A DNA stretch of 64,000 nucleotides from Microvirga sp. TS319 (GCF_041276405.1 NZ_JBGGGT010000002.1:3586001-3650000); one strand, 5' to 3'. Counted from the first letter of the stretch, positions 43,906-52,340 are shown. Numbers and translations are program-made. Notes: generated by a model not told the origin, from the letters alone.

Positions 43906-44166
43906 TCAGGAGGCAAAGCCGGCCTTCACCAGACAATCATGGACATAGGCCCTGCGGGTCGCCTTCACCTGCTGCTGCCATTCGGTGGAAACGTTTCTGC
44001 CCTGCCGGTAGATGAGCCTGGCATCCCTCTCGCAGGCGGCCTTGTGCGTGGCCCGCTGATTTACGGCGACGCCTTCTTGAGACGGGAACCCGCTCATGGT
44101 CTGTGCGGAAGCCCCCATCGAACCGAGCGCCGTCATGACGAAAGCAATGATGCCCGAGATCCTCAT
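43906..44166 (-). CDS. small secreted protein, unknown function
   Basis: This 86-residue protein begins with a signal peptide (ISGIIAFVMTALGSMGASAQ). The mature part of about 64 residues is charged and contains two cysteines, Cys45 in KAACERDAR and Cys78 in VHDCLVKAG, which could form a disulfide. The chosen ATG at 44166 has GGGAG seven bases before it; the open frame continues far upstream only as a shadow of the WD40 gene. I do not recognise a family. It is the only minus-strand gene in this block. Confidence 0.75.
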   Translation of the reverse strand: MRISGIIAFVMTALGSMGASAQTMSGFPSQEGVAVNQRATHKAACERDARLIYRQGRNVSTEWQQQVKATRRAYVHDCLVKAGFAS

Positions 44167-44358
44167 GCCGCAGCTCCCAAATATCAAAATCCCCAAAAGA
44201 CCTATGATGGGATCGCCCTGGCATCGCGGCCATGGCCCAGAAGGCTTAACCCCGATGTCCGATGGAAGCCCGACCGCCGATGATCTCGGCCTGAACCTCG
44301 CCTTGCCTGTCCACCCCGCAAGCATGCTATGGGAAACCCACCTGAAGGGGATCGCCTG

Positions 44359-45363
44359 ATGAGTAATGGTACTGCTCCGTCCTTGACACAAAGCGTCGCG
44401 ACCGTGGCGGCGGACGCCCACGTCACCGCCCTCGGCTGGCTCAAGGGCACTGCCGCCTTCGGCCTCGGAGACGGCGGCGTCCTGCTGGTCAAGGATGGCG
44501 AGACCCACCGCGTGGCCGCCCATCCCGACGCGGGCGTCCTCGTCGGCGCAAGCGACGGCGAGCGATTCGTGACCGGCGGGGACGATGGCCGCGTGGCCGT
44601 CACCGGACCCGACGGTGCCACCGCGACTTTGGCGGAGGCCAAGGGGGCCTGGATCGACTCGCTGGCCCTCAACGCCAATGGTGCCTTCGCCTATGCGGTG
44701 GGCAAGCGCGTGTTCGTCCGCGACGAGAAAGGCCGCGAGAAGACGCTGGAGGTCCCCTCCACCGCGCGAGGCCTGGCCTTCGCGCCCAAGGGCTATCGCC
44801 TCGCGATCGCGCATTACAACGGCGCGACCCTGTGGTTCCCGAATGTGGAGGCGAAGCCCGAGCCGCTCGACTGGAAGGGCTCGCATCTCGACGTGACCTG
44901 GTCGCCCGATGCCCGGTTCGTGGTGACCTCGATGCAGGAGAATGCGCTCCACGGCTGGCGTCTCATTCCCGATAAGGGCCACATGCGCATGAGCGGCTAT
45001 CCGTCGAAGACCCGCTCGCTCTCCTGGTCGCATGACGGCAAGTGGCTCGCCACCTCGGGTGCTGAAGCCGCCATCGTCTGGCCTTTCGAATCCAAGGAAG
45101 GCCCCATGGGCAAGGCGCCCCGCGAATGCGGCGTGCGGCCCGCGAAAGTCAGCCGCGTGGCGTTCCATCCCAATTCCCTTGTGCTGGCCGTGGGCTACGA
45201 GGACGGCTGTATCCTGCTCATTCGCCTGAACGATGCCTCCGAGCTTCTCGTGCGCGCCGCGGTGCAGGGCAGCGGAGTCACGGCCATGGCCTGGGACAAG
45301 GCCGGCCGGCGCCTCGCCTTCGGCTGCGAGGACGGTCAGGGCGGTATCATGACCCTGCCATGA
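44359..45363 (+). CDS. WD40 repeat beta-propeller protein next to CobW
   Basis: This 334-residue protein shows repeated WD-like blades (GWLKGTAAFGLGDGGVLLV, DSLALNANGAFAYAVG, DVTWSPDARFVVTSMQENALHGW, SLSWSHDGKWLATSGAEAAIVW, RVAFHPNSLVLAVGYEDGCILLI, AMAWDKAGRRLAFGCEDG), about seven in all. There is no signal peptide, so it is cytoplasmic and probably a scaffold. Relatives are often found beside CobW genes in this order, suggesting a link to metal handling. AAGGGGAT precedes the ATG at 44359. Its stop overlaps the next start as ATGA. Confidence 0.86.
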   Translation: MSNGTAPSLTQSVATVAADAHVTALGWLKGTAAFGLGDGGVLLVKDGETHRVAAHPDAGVLVGASDGERFVTGGDDGRVAVTGPDGATATLAEAKGAWIDSLALNANGAFAYAVGKRVFVRDEKGREKTLEVPSTARGLAFAPKGYRLAIAHYNGATLWFPNVEAKPEPLDWKGSHLDVTWSPDARFVVTSMQENALHGWRLIPDKGHMRMSGYPSKTRSLSWSHDGKWLATSGAEAAIVWPFESKEGPMGKAPRECGVRPAKVSRVAFHPNSLVLAVGYEDGCILLIRLNDASELLVRAAVQGSGVTAMAWDKAGRRLAFGCEDGQGGIMTLP

Positions 45364-45644
45364 GATCGCCCGTGGCGCTGTTCGGGGCATTCCTGAGAGG
45401 CACCTTCGGCCTTCCGAAAACCGACCGGGAGGCGATCGAGCGCGTGAAGGAGATAGCCCGCACGGTCCTTCGGGCCTCTCCCGAAACGGCCTTCGCCGTC
45501 AACGAGATCGCCTGCACCGACCCGGGCTGCCCCGGGATCGAGACGGTGATCCTGGTAATGGAACCAGGACAGAAGACCCGGGCCGTGAAGGTGCAAAAAC
45601 CCCTCGATGAAGTGACGGAACAAGATATCCTCGCGGCGATTTGA
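45360..45644 (+). CDS. small conserved protein with CTDPGCPG motif, unknown function
   Basis: This 94-residue protein has no signal peptide. The middle part VNEIACTDPGCPGIETVILV (48-67) holds two cysteines four residues apart (Cys52, Cys57), flanked by Pro and Gly, looking like a metal or thiol site. The rest is mixed helix and strand. The start overlaps the WD40 stop by four bases (ATGA), so it belongs to the same transcript as the CobW-linked propeller. A role in metal handling is inferred from context alone. Confidence 0.78.
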   Translation: MRSPVALFGAFLRGTFGLPKTDREAIERVKEIARTVLRASPETAFAVNEIACTDPGCPGIETVILVMEPGQKTRAVKVQKPLDEVTEQDILAAI

Positions 45645-45662
45645 TCCTCCGGGAGGTCACGC

Positions 45663-46184
45663 TTGTCACGGATCGTTCGCATCATCGCCTTCGGCCTCGG
45701 GATCCTCGGAGGTGTCACGGCTTCGCAGCTGCCGGAATATTCCCAGCAGTACCGCCAGCGCCTCGGCGGCGCGATCGACGAACTCAACCGGGTGATTGCG
45801 CAATTCGATGCCGGGGCGGCCGCGAACGGCGAAACCCAGGAAAGCGCCATCGCGCGGCTGCGCTCCAATCCGGACGATTTCGTGAGCCGCCAGGGCGTCG
45901 CGATGGAAGGCAACGTGGATCGCCTCCGCCGACTGCAAGGCCATCGCGAAGTCATGATGCAGGCGGGGCCCTTCGCGCGCATTGCATTCATGGTGCGCGA
46001 CGGCGACCGGGACGTGATGGAGGCCGCCTATCGCGACTTCGAGCCCGCCATGCCGGTGACGGAAGAAGGCCTTCTCGCCACGGCGGCTGGCTTCATCGCC
46101 GTCTGGGGCAGCCTTCTGCTGCTGGCGGGTTTCGTGCGCAGCCTGCGGCGGCGCTCCCGTGCGCGATCCACCGCCCGGGCCTAA
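45663..46184 (+). CDS. DUF2937 family membrane protein
   Basis: This 173-residue protein has an N-terminal hydrophobic helix (IVRIIAFGLGILGGVTA), a soluble middle of about 110 residues that is largely helical (LPEYSQQYRQRLGGAIDEL), and a C-terminal membrane helix (LLATAAGFIAVWGSLLLLAGF) ending in an arginine-rich tail. This pattern fits DUF2937. The start is TTG at 45663, supported by GGGAGG six bases upstream. It follows the C-x4-C protein by 18 bases and is likely the last gene of that unit. Confidence 0.8.
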   Translation: MSRIVRIIAFGLGILGGVTASQLPEYSQQYRQRLGGAIDELNRVIAQFDAGAAANGETQESAIARLRSNPDDFVSRQGVAMEGNVDRLRRLQGHREVMMQAGPFARIAFMVRDGDRDVMEAAYRDFEPAMPVTEEGLLATAAGFIAVWGSLLLLAGFVRSLRRRSRARSTARA

Positions 46185-46191
46185 AGGAGAG

Positions 46192-46559
46192 GACGTGGGT
46201 TCGAACCCACATCCGATGCTGTCAGTCTATGGTCTCGAACATCTCTTCACGCAAAACCGGTTCCCACTTCCCGCGTTCGATGCGATCCTCTGGGAGGGAG
46301 CATCGGGTTCAACCCCCAAGAGGGCAAATCGACTTTAGGGTCCGAGGCTCTAGAGCAAATTGCATTCTAACGGGATCAGAATGCTTGCTCTTTCTCTTTG
46401 GCGAAGCATCGTTTTTCGCGAAGAACCGGTTCCCACTTCTTCGCACGATGCTCTAGAGCCTTTTCCATGAACTTCGGTTCACGGAAAAGGCATTTGTTGT
46501 TTGAGAAAGACGCCTTTTCTTCGCAAAACCGGCATCCACTTTTGCGGAAAAGGCTCTAG
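46192..46559. repeat. dispersed palindromic repeat cluster 8, the longest
   Basis: At least five mosaic units fill 370 bases with no gene. They include GTGGGTTCGAACCCAC, an inverted ACATCTCTTCACGCAAAACCGG... CGCGTTCGATGC unit, GGGAGCATCGGGTTCAACCC, TAGAGCAAATTGCATTCTAACGGGATCAGAATGC..., GCATCGTTTTTCGCG... TTCGCACGATGC, and a GAGCCTTTTCC... GGAAAAGGC pair. The last unit supplies the stop codon of the gene at 46556. Confidence 0.85.
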
Positions 46560-46894
46560 GCTCCGCGTTCCGGCTTGCCTGCCAGCACCACGTAGAACCC
46601 CAATCCATCATTGGCCGGCAGGGTCTGCAGACGTTCGATCCAGCCGCGTTTCTTGGCCTCCAGCAGGACCTTGCCGATGGGCTGGAACAGCGTTTCTCCA
46701 CCACCCTCTGGCGGCGGGTCGAGGCGCACGGCGACGGACTTCGCCTGTGCGAAGCGGCTGCGCTCCAGCATGTCCCGGAGCGAGGCGGAGGCCTTCTCAC
46801 GGGATGCGCCGCGCAGATCGAGAACGGCCTCGGCATCGACGATGCCCAGGCCCCCGCGCAGCTTGTTGGCGTAGAATTCCTCGAAATGAGGCAT
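46556..46894 (-). CDS. conserved hypothetical protein, faint Smr-like start
   Basis: This 112-residue cytoplasmic protein has the sequence HFEEFYANKLRGGLGIVDAE followed by VLDLRGASREKASASLRDML, a pattern loosely like the Smr domain strand-helix unit. RLDPPPEGGGETLFQPIG and RGWIERLQTLPANDGLGFYVVL follow. I cannot name a function. GGAGAG lies eight bases before the ATG at 46894, so the longer frame is rejected. Repeat clusters lie on both sides; its TAG stop is inside one. Confidence 0.75.
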   Translation of the reverse strand: MPHFEEFYANKLRGGLGIVDAEAVLDLRGASREKASASLRDMLERSRFAQAKSVAVRLDPPPEGGGETLFQPIGKVLLEAKKRGWIERLQTLPANDGLGFYVVLAGKPERGA

Positions 46895-46950
46895 GGCGAT
46901 CTCTCCACCCTGCGTCATGGCCGGCACGAATCCGGCCATGACGCCTATGG

Positions 46951-47127
46951 CTTAGCGCATCGTGCGGAAAAGAGGACCCGGTTTCCCGCAAGAACGATGC
47001 GCTCCTCTAGAAGGGAGCATCGGATTCAATCCCAAAAGTGCAAATCCACTTTTGGGTCCGATGCTCTAGAAGGGAGCATCGGATGGAATCCCAAAAGTGC
47101 AAATCCACTTTTGGGTCCGATGTTCTA
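46951..47127. repeat. dispersed palindromic repeat cluster 9 with a 59-base tandem duplication
   Basis: A GCGCATCGTGCGG... GAACGATGCGC foldback is followed by two almost identical 59-base units starting at 47010 and 47069 (AGGGAGCATCGGATTCAATCC versus AGGGAGCATCGGATGGAATCC). Each folds on itself through CAAAAGTG/CACTTTTG. The last bases give the homospermidine synthase stop codon. Confidence 0.9.
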
Positions 47128-48555
47128 GCGCACCAGAATGTTCCGGAACTGCCATGGATCCGAGGTGTCGATGTCCTCGGGGAAGAAGCCGGGACGATCG
47201 TCCAGAGGCGTCCAGTCCGTGTAGTAGCCTTTCACAGGCCCGAGATACGGCATCTGCACCTCGAGGCAACGGCGGAAATCGATGTCGTCGGCTTCCACGA
47301 TGCCCGCATTCGGGTTCTCGAGCGCCCATACCATGCCGGCGAGGACCGCGGAGGTCACCTGGAGGCCGGTCGCGTTCTGGTAGGGCGCGAGCTTGCGGGT
47401 CTCCTCGATGGAGAGCTGCGAACCGAACCAATAGGCGTTCTTGGCATGGCCGTAGAGCAGCACGCCGAGTTCGTCGATGCCGTCGACGATCTCGTCCTCG
47501 GTGAGGATGTGCTGCTTCCCCTGGAACTTGCCGGCATTGCCGAACATCTCGTGCATCGACAGCACGGCGTCGTTCGCTGGATGATAGGCGTAGTGGCAGG
47601 TCGGACGATAGGCGACCTTGTCGCCTTCGCGCACCGTGAAGTAGTCCGCGATCGAGATCGCCTCGTTGTGCGTGACCAGGAAGCCGTATTGCGGACCGGG
47701 CGTGGGGCACCAGGTGCGCACGCGCGTATTCGCGCCCGGCTGAAGCAGGTAGATCCCGGCGCCGCAGCCCTTGTCGTGCGTGCACGCGTTCTCGGGCATC
47801 CACGTCTCGTGAGTGCCCCATCCGAGTTCCGCGGGTTGCAGGCCCTCGGACACGAAACCTTCCACCGACCAGGTGTTCACGAACACGCCCATGGGCTTCG
47901 GCTTGTCCGCGCGCTGGGTGTCACGCTCGGCGATGTGGATGCCCTTCACGCCCACGCGCTGCATCAGGCCGGCCCATTCCTCGCGGGTCTTCGGCACCTC
48001 GACATCGAGGCCGATATCCTTGGCGACGTTGAGCAGCGCCTGCTTCACCAACCAGGAGACCATGCCGGGATTGGCGCCGCAGCAGTTCACTGCCGTCGGG
48101 CCGCCGGGCGCCTGACGGCGCGCGTCGAGAATGTTCTCGCGCAGCATGTAGTTGGTGCGCTTCGCGGGATCTGCGCTCTTGTCGAAGTAGAAGCCCGCCC
48201 AGGGCTCGGCCACGGTGTCGACGTAAAGAGCGCCGAGCTCACGGCAGAGTTCCAGGATCGCACGGGAGGAGGTGTCGACCGAAACGTTGACGCAGAAGCC
48301 CTGCCCGCCGCCTTCCGTCAGAAGAGGCGTCAGGATCTCGCGATAGTTCTCGGGGGTGAGGGCCTTGTTGACGAGTGTGATGCCGCGCACGTCGAGCATG
48401 CTGCGGTCGGTGTCGACCGGGTCGATGACCGTGAAGCGGTTCTTGTCGAACTCGAAATGCCGCTCGATCAGGGGCAGCATGCCTTTTCCGATCGAGCCGA
48501 AGCCGATCATGACGATCGGACCGGTGATGCGGCCATGAACGGGCCAAGTGGTCAT
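47125..48555 (-). CDS. hss: homospermidine synthase
   Basis: This 476-residue enzyme makes sym-homospermidine from putrescine (two molecules, or putrescine plus spermidine), using NAD+. The N-terminal Rossmann motif is IVMIGFGSIGKGM. NCCGANPGMVSWLVKQALL and GWGTHETWMPENACTHDKGCGAG-type stretches (near 230-252) mark the saccharopine dehydrogenase-like family, and VDTVAEPWAGFY lies in the active site region. The ATG at 48555 follows AAGGAGA at eight bases. Homospermidine is the signature polyamine of many Hyphomicrobiales. The putrescine supply gene, ornithine decarboxylase, lies 2.3 kb to the right on the same strand. Confidence 0.95.
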   Translation of the reverse strand: MTTWPVHGRITGPIVMIGFGSIGKGMLPLIERHFEFDKNRFTVIDPVDTDRSMLDVRGITLVNKALTPENYREILTPLLTEGGGQGFCVNVSVDTSSRAILELCRELGALYVDTVAEPWAGFYFDKSADPAKRTNYMLRENILDARRQAPGGPTAVNCCGANPGMVSWLVKQALLNVAKDIGLDVEVPKTREEWAGLMQRVGVKGIHIAERDTQRADKPKPMGVFVNTWSVEGFVSEGLQPAELGWGTHETWMPENACTHDKGCGAGIYLLQPGANTRVRTWCPTPGPQYGFLVTHNEAISIADYFTVREGDKVAYRPTCHYAYHPANDAVLSMHEMFGNAGKFQGKQHILTEDEIVDGIDELGVLLYGHAKNAYWFGSQLSIEETRKLAPYQNATGLQVTSAVLAGMVWALENPNAGIVEADDIDFRRCLEVQMPYLGPVKGYYTDWTPLDDRPGFFPEDIDTSDPWQFRNILVR

Positions 48556-48809
48556 CGATAATTCTCCTTGCAAAAGCGTGAGATGGAAGAGGTTTGTCTC
48601 CGGGTAGAGCGATTCCGGGCGCATCTAGGATTGAGGGGCCCCCTGGGTCAATGCCTTGGCGGCGCTATCTGCTCCGGATCGTGATTTCCCTGCGGATCGA
48701 GGGTGCAAGGAGCGGCAGGAAACGCTCCCATCGCAGTTTCGGGCCTCGACATCGGCGAACAAGGCCTCATGATCAGGAATCGCCATTCTCCATTCCCGGC
48801 TCCAGCCCG

Positions 48810-50018
48810 ATGACATTTCACGAACTCCTCATGCGCCACGGGCGCGTGATCGGCCTCGGCTTCGCCCTGACCTTTCTGTCCTCCTTCGGTCAGACCTTCT
48901 TCATCTCCCTCTCCGGGCCCGATATCCGTGAGACCTTCGGACTCACGAACGGTGCCTTCGGGCTGATCTATTCCGCCGCGACCCTCTGTTCGGGCCTGCT
49001 GATGATCTGGGCCGGCGCCGTGATCGACCGCATCGACATACGGCTCTATGCCACGATCGCCCTTGTCGGCCTGGCGGCCGCCGCACTCGGGCTTTCGCTG
49101 GCTTCCGACGCCGTGATGCTGGGCCTGAGCCTTTTCGCCTTGCGCCTGTTCGGCCAGGGCATGTCGAGCCATGCGGGCGTGATGAGCACGGCCCGGCTTT
49201 CGGCGGGCATTCGCGGCCGGGCGACGAGCGTGGCCGCGCTCGGCTTCCCGGCGGGCGAAGCCCTTCTGCCCACGATCGTCATCGCCGGGATCGCGATCCT
49301 CGGCTGGACCGGCATGTGGCGCATCGCGGCGCTCGCCATCGCCTTCTGCCTCGGCCTCGGCTGGGCCTTGAGCGCTTTCCTTGCCCGGCAGGGGCCCGAA
49401 TCGGACGAGCCTGCTCACACGAGCGGCCTGACGGAAGCGGGGCCGCGCTGGATCGATATACTCCGCGACCGGCGGTTCCTCGCCCTCGTTCCGACCATGA
49501 TCGGCTATCCGGCCATCGTCACGGCCTATTTTTTCCATCAGCGGCTCATCGCCGAGATCGAAGGCTGGCCCCTGGAATTGCTGGCGAGCAGCATCACCGT
49601 CTATGCGCTCGTCTCCGTCACCGTGGCGATGCTGACGGGGAGCCTTGTCGATCGCTTCGGGGCGATACGCCTGAGCCATTTCTATCTTCTGGGTCTCATT
49701 CTCGCATCCGTGGCCCTGGCGCTTCTCAGCGGCCCCGCCCTGGCGCCGATCTTCTTTGCCCTGATCGGCCTCTCGGCAGGCGCGACCAACGTCATCATCG
49801 CGGCGGTCCTGGCCGAGCTCTTCGGCACGAAGCATCTGGGAAAGATCCGTGCGCTGGCCGGCGCGCTCATGGTGCTCGCCTCCGCGGCAACGCCCGGCTT
49901 CATCGGCCTGCTGTTCGACTCCGGCGTCGGCCTCGCGTCGATTGCCTTAGGGTTTGCCGCTTATCTGCTGGTCGCGGCGGGCGTCACCTTCGCGCTTCCC
50001 GATTCGAGGGCCGCTTAG
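48810..50018 (+). CDS. MFS transporter
   Basis: This protein of about 402 residues has some twelve hydrophobic helices. The loop after helix 2 reads GAVIDRIDIRLYA, a form of the MFS motif A (GxxxDRxGxR), and its second-half copy GSLVDRFGAIRLSHF is clear. Substrate is unknown; placement between homospermidine synthase and ornithine decarboxylase genes makes polyamine or precursor transport possible, but it is on the other strand. The ATG at 48810 lacks a good Shine-Dalgarno. The stop TAG (50016-50018) is shared with the following repeat. Confidence 0.86.
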   Translation: MTFHELLMRHGRVIGLGFALTFLSSFGQTFFISLSGPDIRETFGLTNGAFGLIYSAATLCSGLLMIWAGAVIDRIDIRLYATIALVGLAAAALGLSLASDAVMLGLSLFALRLFGQGMSSHAGVMSTARLSAGIRGRATSVAALGFPAGEALLPTIVIAGIAILGWTGMWRIAALAIAFCLGLGWALSAFLARQGPESDEPAHTSGLTEAGPRWIDILRDRRFLALVPTMIGYPAIVTAYFFHQRLIAEIEGWPLELLASSITVYALVSVTVAMLTGSLVDRFGAIRLSHFYLLGLILASVALALLSGPALAPIFFALIGLSAGATNVIIAAVLAELFGTKHLGKIRALAGALMVLASAATPGFIGLLFDSGVGLASIALGFAAYLLVAAGVTFALPDSRAA

Positions 50019-50119
50019 AGCATCGGACGTGAAAAGTGGGAACCGGTTTTGCGTGAAAAGATGCTCAAACCAAAGTGTTGCAGCATCGGACATGGATTCG
50101 ATTTCACGTCCGATGCTCC
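50016..50119. repeat. dispersed palindromic repeat cluster 10
   Basis: TAGAGCATCGGACGTGAAAAG, AACCGGTTTTGCGTGAAAAGATGCTCAAA and a closing ATCGGACATGG/ATTTCACGTCCGATGCTC stem make one compound unit between the convergent MFS and GNAT genes. Confidence 0.85.
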
Positions 50120-50147
50120 GGACCGCCCTCGGATCAGGCTCGACGGT

Positions 50148-50720
50148 TCAGGCCGCAGGGCGCAAACCCGGCAGCCGTCCCTGCGCGGCGGCCGCGACGA
50201 GCGCCGGGAGATCGGGCTTGTCCTGGAGGGCGCCCGTCGCGGATACGAGGCCGCGTGCGCCGTCGAGGTAGCCGGCTTCCAGCTCCAGCGCGAGGAAGCG
50301 GTTGCGCTCGTAAGGTCCCGGCAACCAGAGGGATCCTGTTTTCTCCCGCGAGAAGCCGAAGCGCTCGTAATACGGCGCATCGCCGACCAGCAGCACCGCC
50401 TTGTGGCCGAGAGCGGCAGAGCGGCCCAACGCCTCGCGCATGAGCTTGCCGCCAAGGCCGAGGCTCTGGAGCGCGGGATCGATCGCGATCGGCCCGAGCA
50501 TGAGCGCGGGCCGGTTCGGACCTGCCGAGACGTGCCACAGACGCACGGTGCCGACGAGTTCGCCGTCTCGCTCGACGGTCAGCGAGAGACCATCGGCGGC
50601 CATTCGCCCCTCGCGCAGGCGCTCGCAGGTCTTCTGGAACCGCGCAGGACCGAAGCAGGCATCGAGCAGCGCTTCCCGCGCTTGCGCATCGTGAAAGGAT
50701 TCTTCGCGAATCGTGATCAT
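50148..50720 (-). CDS. GNAT family N-acetyltransferase
   Basis: This 190-residue YhbS-like acetyltransferase has the acetyl-CoA loop QSLGLGGKLMREAL (about 86-99) after the strand LMLGPIAIDPA, and the later strand KAVLLVGDAPYYERFGF. Substrate is unknown. It lies 127 bases downstream of ornithine decarboxylase on the same strand, so it might share the transcript and act on a polyamine, but the family is broad and this is only a context guess. Confidence 0.88.
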   Translation of the reverse strand: MITIREESFHDAQAREALLDACFGPARFQKTCERLREGRMAADGLSLTVERDGELVGTVRLWHVSAGPNRPALMLGPIAIDPALQSLGLGGKLMREALGRSAALGHKAVLLVGDAPYYERFGFSREKTGSLWLPGPYERNRFLALELEAGYLDGARGLVSATGALQDKPDLPALVAAAAQGRLPGLRPAA

Positions 50721-50847
50721 GGCCGTGGCCTCCCAGACATGGGGTGAGCGACAGCCCTCGCACCCGGGTGCATCGCATCCAGGCCGTCCGGGACAACACT
50801 TTAGGGGTTGGTGCCTGCCTCGTTCACCGAGGCAGGCGGGACGTGAA

Positions 50848-52002
50848 TCAGATCACGTAGGACTTGAGCGGCGGGAAGCCGTTGAAGGCGACCGCCGAGT
50901 AGGTGGTCGTGTAGGCGCCCGTGCCCTCGATCAGCACCTTGTCGCCGATCTCCAGCGAGACGGGGAGCAGATAGGGCTCCTTCTCGTAGAGAACGTCGGC
51001 CGAGTCGCAGGTAGGACCGGCCAGCACGCACGGCACCTTGTGGTCGCCGTCGCGCTCGCTGCGGATCGGGTAGCGGATCGACTCGTCCATCGTCTCGGCG
51101 AGACCGCCAAACTTGCCGATGTCGAGATAGACCCAGCGCACCTCGTCCTCATCGCGGCTCTTCTTCGACACGAGGACGACCTCGGCCTCGATGATGCCCG
51201 CATTGCCGACCATGCCGCGGCCCGGCTCGATGATTGTTTCCGGAATGCGGTTGCCGAAATGCTTCGACAGCGCCCGGAAGATCGACTCGCCGTAAGCCTC
51301 GACCTGCGGAACCGTCTTCAGGTACTTCGTCGGGAATCCGCCGCCGAGATTGACCATCGACAGGTGGATGCCGCGGATGGCGCACTCGCGGAAGATCGCG
51401 GAAGCAGAGCCGAGAGCCTGATCCCAGGCTTCCGTGTTGCCCTGCTGCGAACCCACGTGGAACGACACGCCGTAGGCTTCCAGGCCCTGACGAACCGCAT
51501 GCTCGAGCACGTCCACCGCCATTTCCGGCACGCAGCCGAACTTGCGGGAGAGCGGCCACTCGGCGCCGGCGCCGTCGCACAGGATGCGGCAGAACACCTT
51601 CACGTCGGACGCGGCCACGCCAGCCGTCGCGGCGGCACGGGCGATCTTCTCGACCTCGGCCTCGCAGTCGACCGCATAGAGGCGAACGCCGATCTCGAGC
51701 GAGCGCGCGATATCGCGCTCCTTCTTGATCGTGTTGCCGAAGGAGATGCGGTCGGGGGTCGCGCCGGCGGCGAGCGCAAGCTCGATCTCGACGACCGAGG
51801 CCGTGTCGAAGCACGAGCCCATGTCGGCAAGAACCTTCAGCACTTCCGGAGCCGGGTTCGCCTTCACGGCGTAGAAAACGCGCGTGTCGGGGAGTGCACG
51901 GGCAAATTTGGAGTAGTTGTCACGCACCACGTCGAGATCGACGACGACGCACGGGCCGTCCTCACGTCGGTTGCGCAGGAATTCACGAATGCGCTCAGTC
52001 AT
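50848..52002 (-). CDS. ornithine decarboxylase (alanine racemase-fold type)
   Basis: This 384-residue fold-type III PLP enzyme decarboxylates ornithine (possibly lysine) to putrescine. Lys47 in FYAVKANPAP binds PLP. HVGSQQGN positions the cofactor ring, EPGRGMVGNAG binds the phosphate, and AGPTCDSADVLYE holds the catalytic Cys and substrate Asp at the dimer interface. It lacks the extra domains of biosynthetic arginine decarboxylase. The ATG at 52002 follows GGGGAGAG. A long structured leader lies upstream, and homospermidine synthase is close by, so the product probably feeds homospermidine. Confidence 0.94.
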   Translation of the reverse strand: MTERIREFLRNRREDGPCVVVDLDVVRDNYSKFARALPDTRVFYAVKANPAPEVLKVLADMGSCFDTASVVEIELALAAGATPDRISFGNTIKKERDIARSLEIGVRLYAVDCEAEVEKIARAAATAGVAASDVKVFCRILCDGAGAEWPLSRKFGCVPEMAVDVLEHAVRQGLEAYGVSFHVGSQQGNTEAWDQALGSASAIFRECAIRGIHLSMVNLGGGFPTKYLKTVPQVEAYGESIFRALSKHFGNRIPETIIEPGRGMVGNAGIIEAEVVLVSKKSRDEDEVRWVYLDIGKFGGLAETMDESIRYPIRSERDGDHKVPCVLAGPTCDSADVLYEKEPYLLPVSLEIGDKVLIEGTGAYTTTYSAVAFNGFPPLKSYVI

Positions 52003-52340
52003 GGCGCTCTCCCCACCAAAGGTTCAATGGAGGTCTTCAAGCCTCCGGATTGAAATCTGAACGGTCAGAGTCTTCTGCCGTCCGGCGTCAGCGAGGGAAG
52101 ATGCATCCCGCTTCGTGCGATGGAGACACGAGGAGCGTGAGATGGGCTCTTCACCCGACGATGCTGCCTTGGATTGGATGGGGATGTCCCGTCCGCACGC
52201 CTGGCAATGAGAAACAAGCCTCTTCGGTGTTGACCTTTGGAGGGCCAACGAGACCAAAAAAGCCCGTTCGTCGTTGCTTTAAGTCACGTCCCCCGTTGAG
52301 AACGGGGTGCGCCGGTTTCGCCTCCGGCTGCCGGTTAGGG
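52003..52340 (-). promoter_or_regulatory. structured 5' leader of ornithine decarboxylase, speF-motif candidate
   Basis: The 338 bases before the decarboxylase contain no gene but several hairpins. These are a perfect seven-base CCCCGTT/AACGGGG stem with three-base loop (52291-52307), an imperfect GTTGACC/GGGCCAAC stem (52229-52249), and a GGAGGT/GCCTCC stem (52029-52046) just ahead of the ribosome-binding site. An A-run at 52255-52260 gives TTTTTT in the transcript. A conserved leader RNA (speF motif) is known upstream of alphaproteobacterial ornithine decarboxylase genes. Assignment here rests on location and structure, not on an alignment. Confidence 0.5.
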
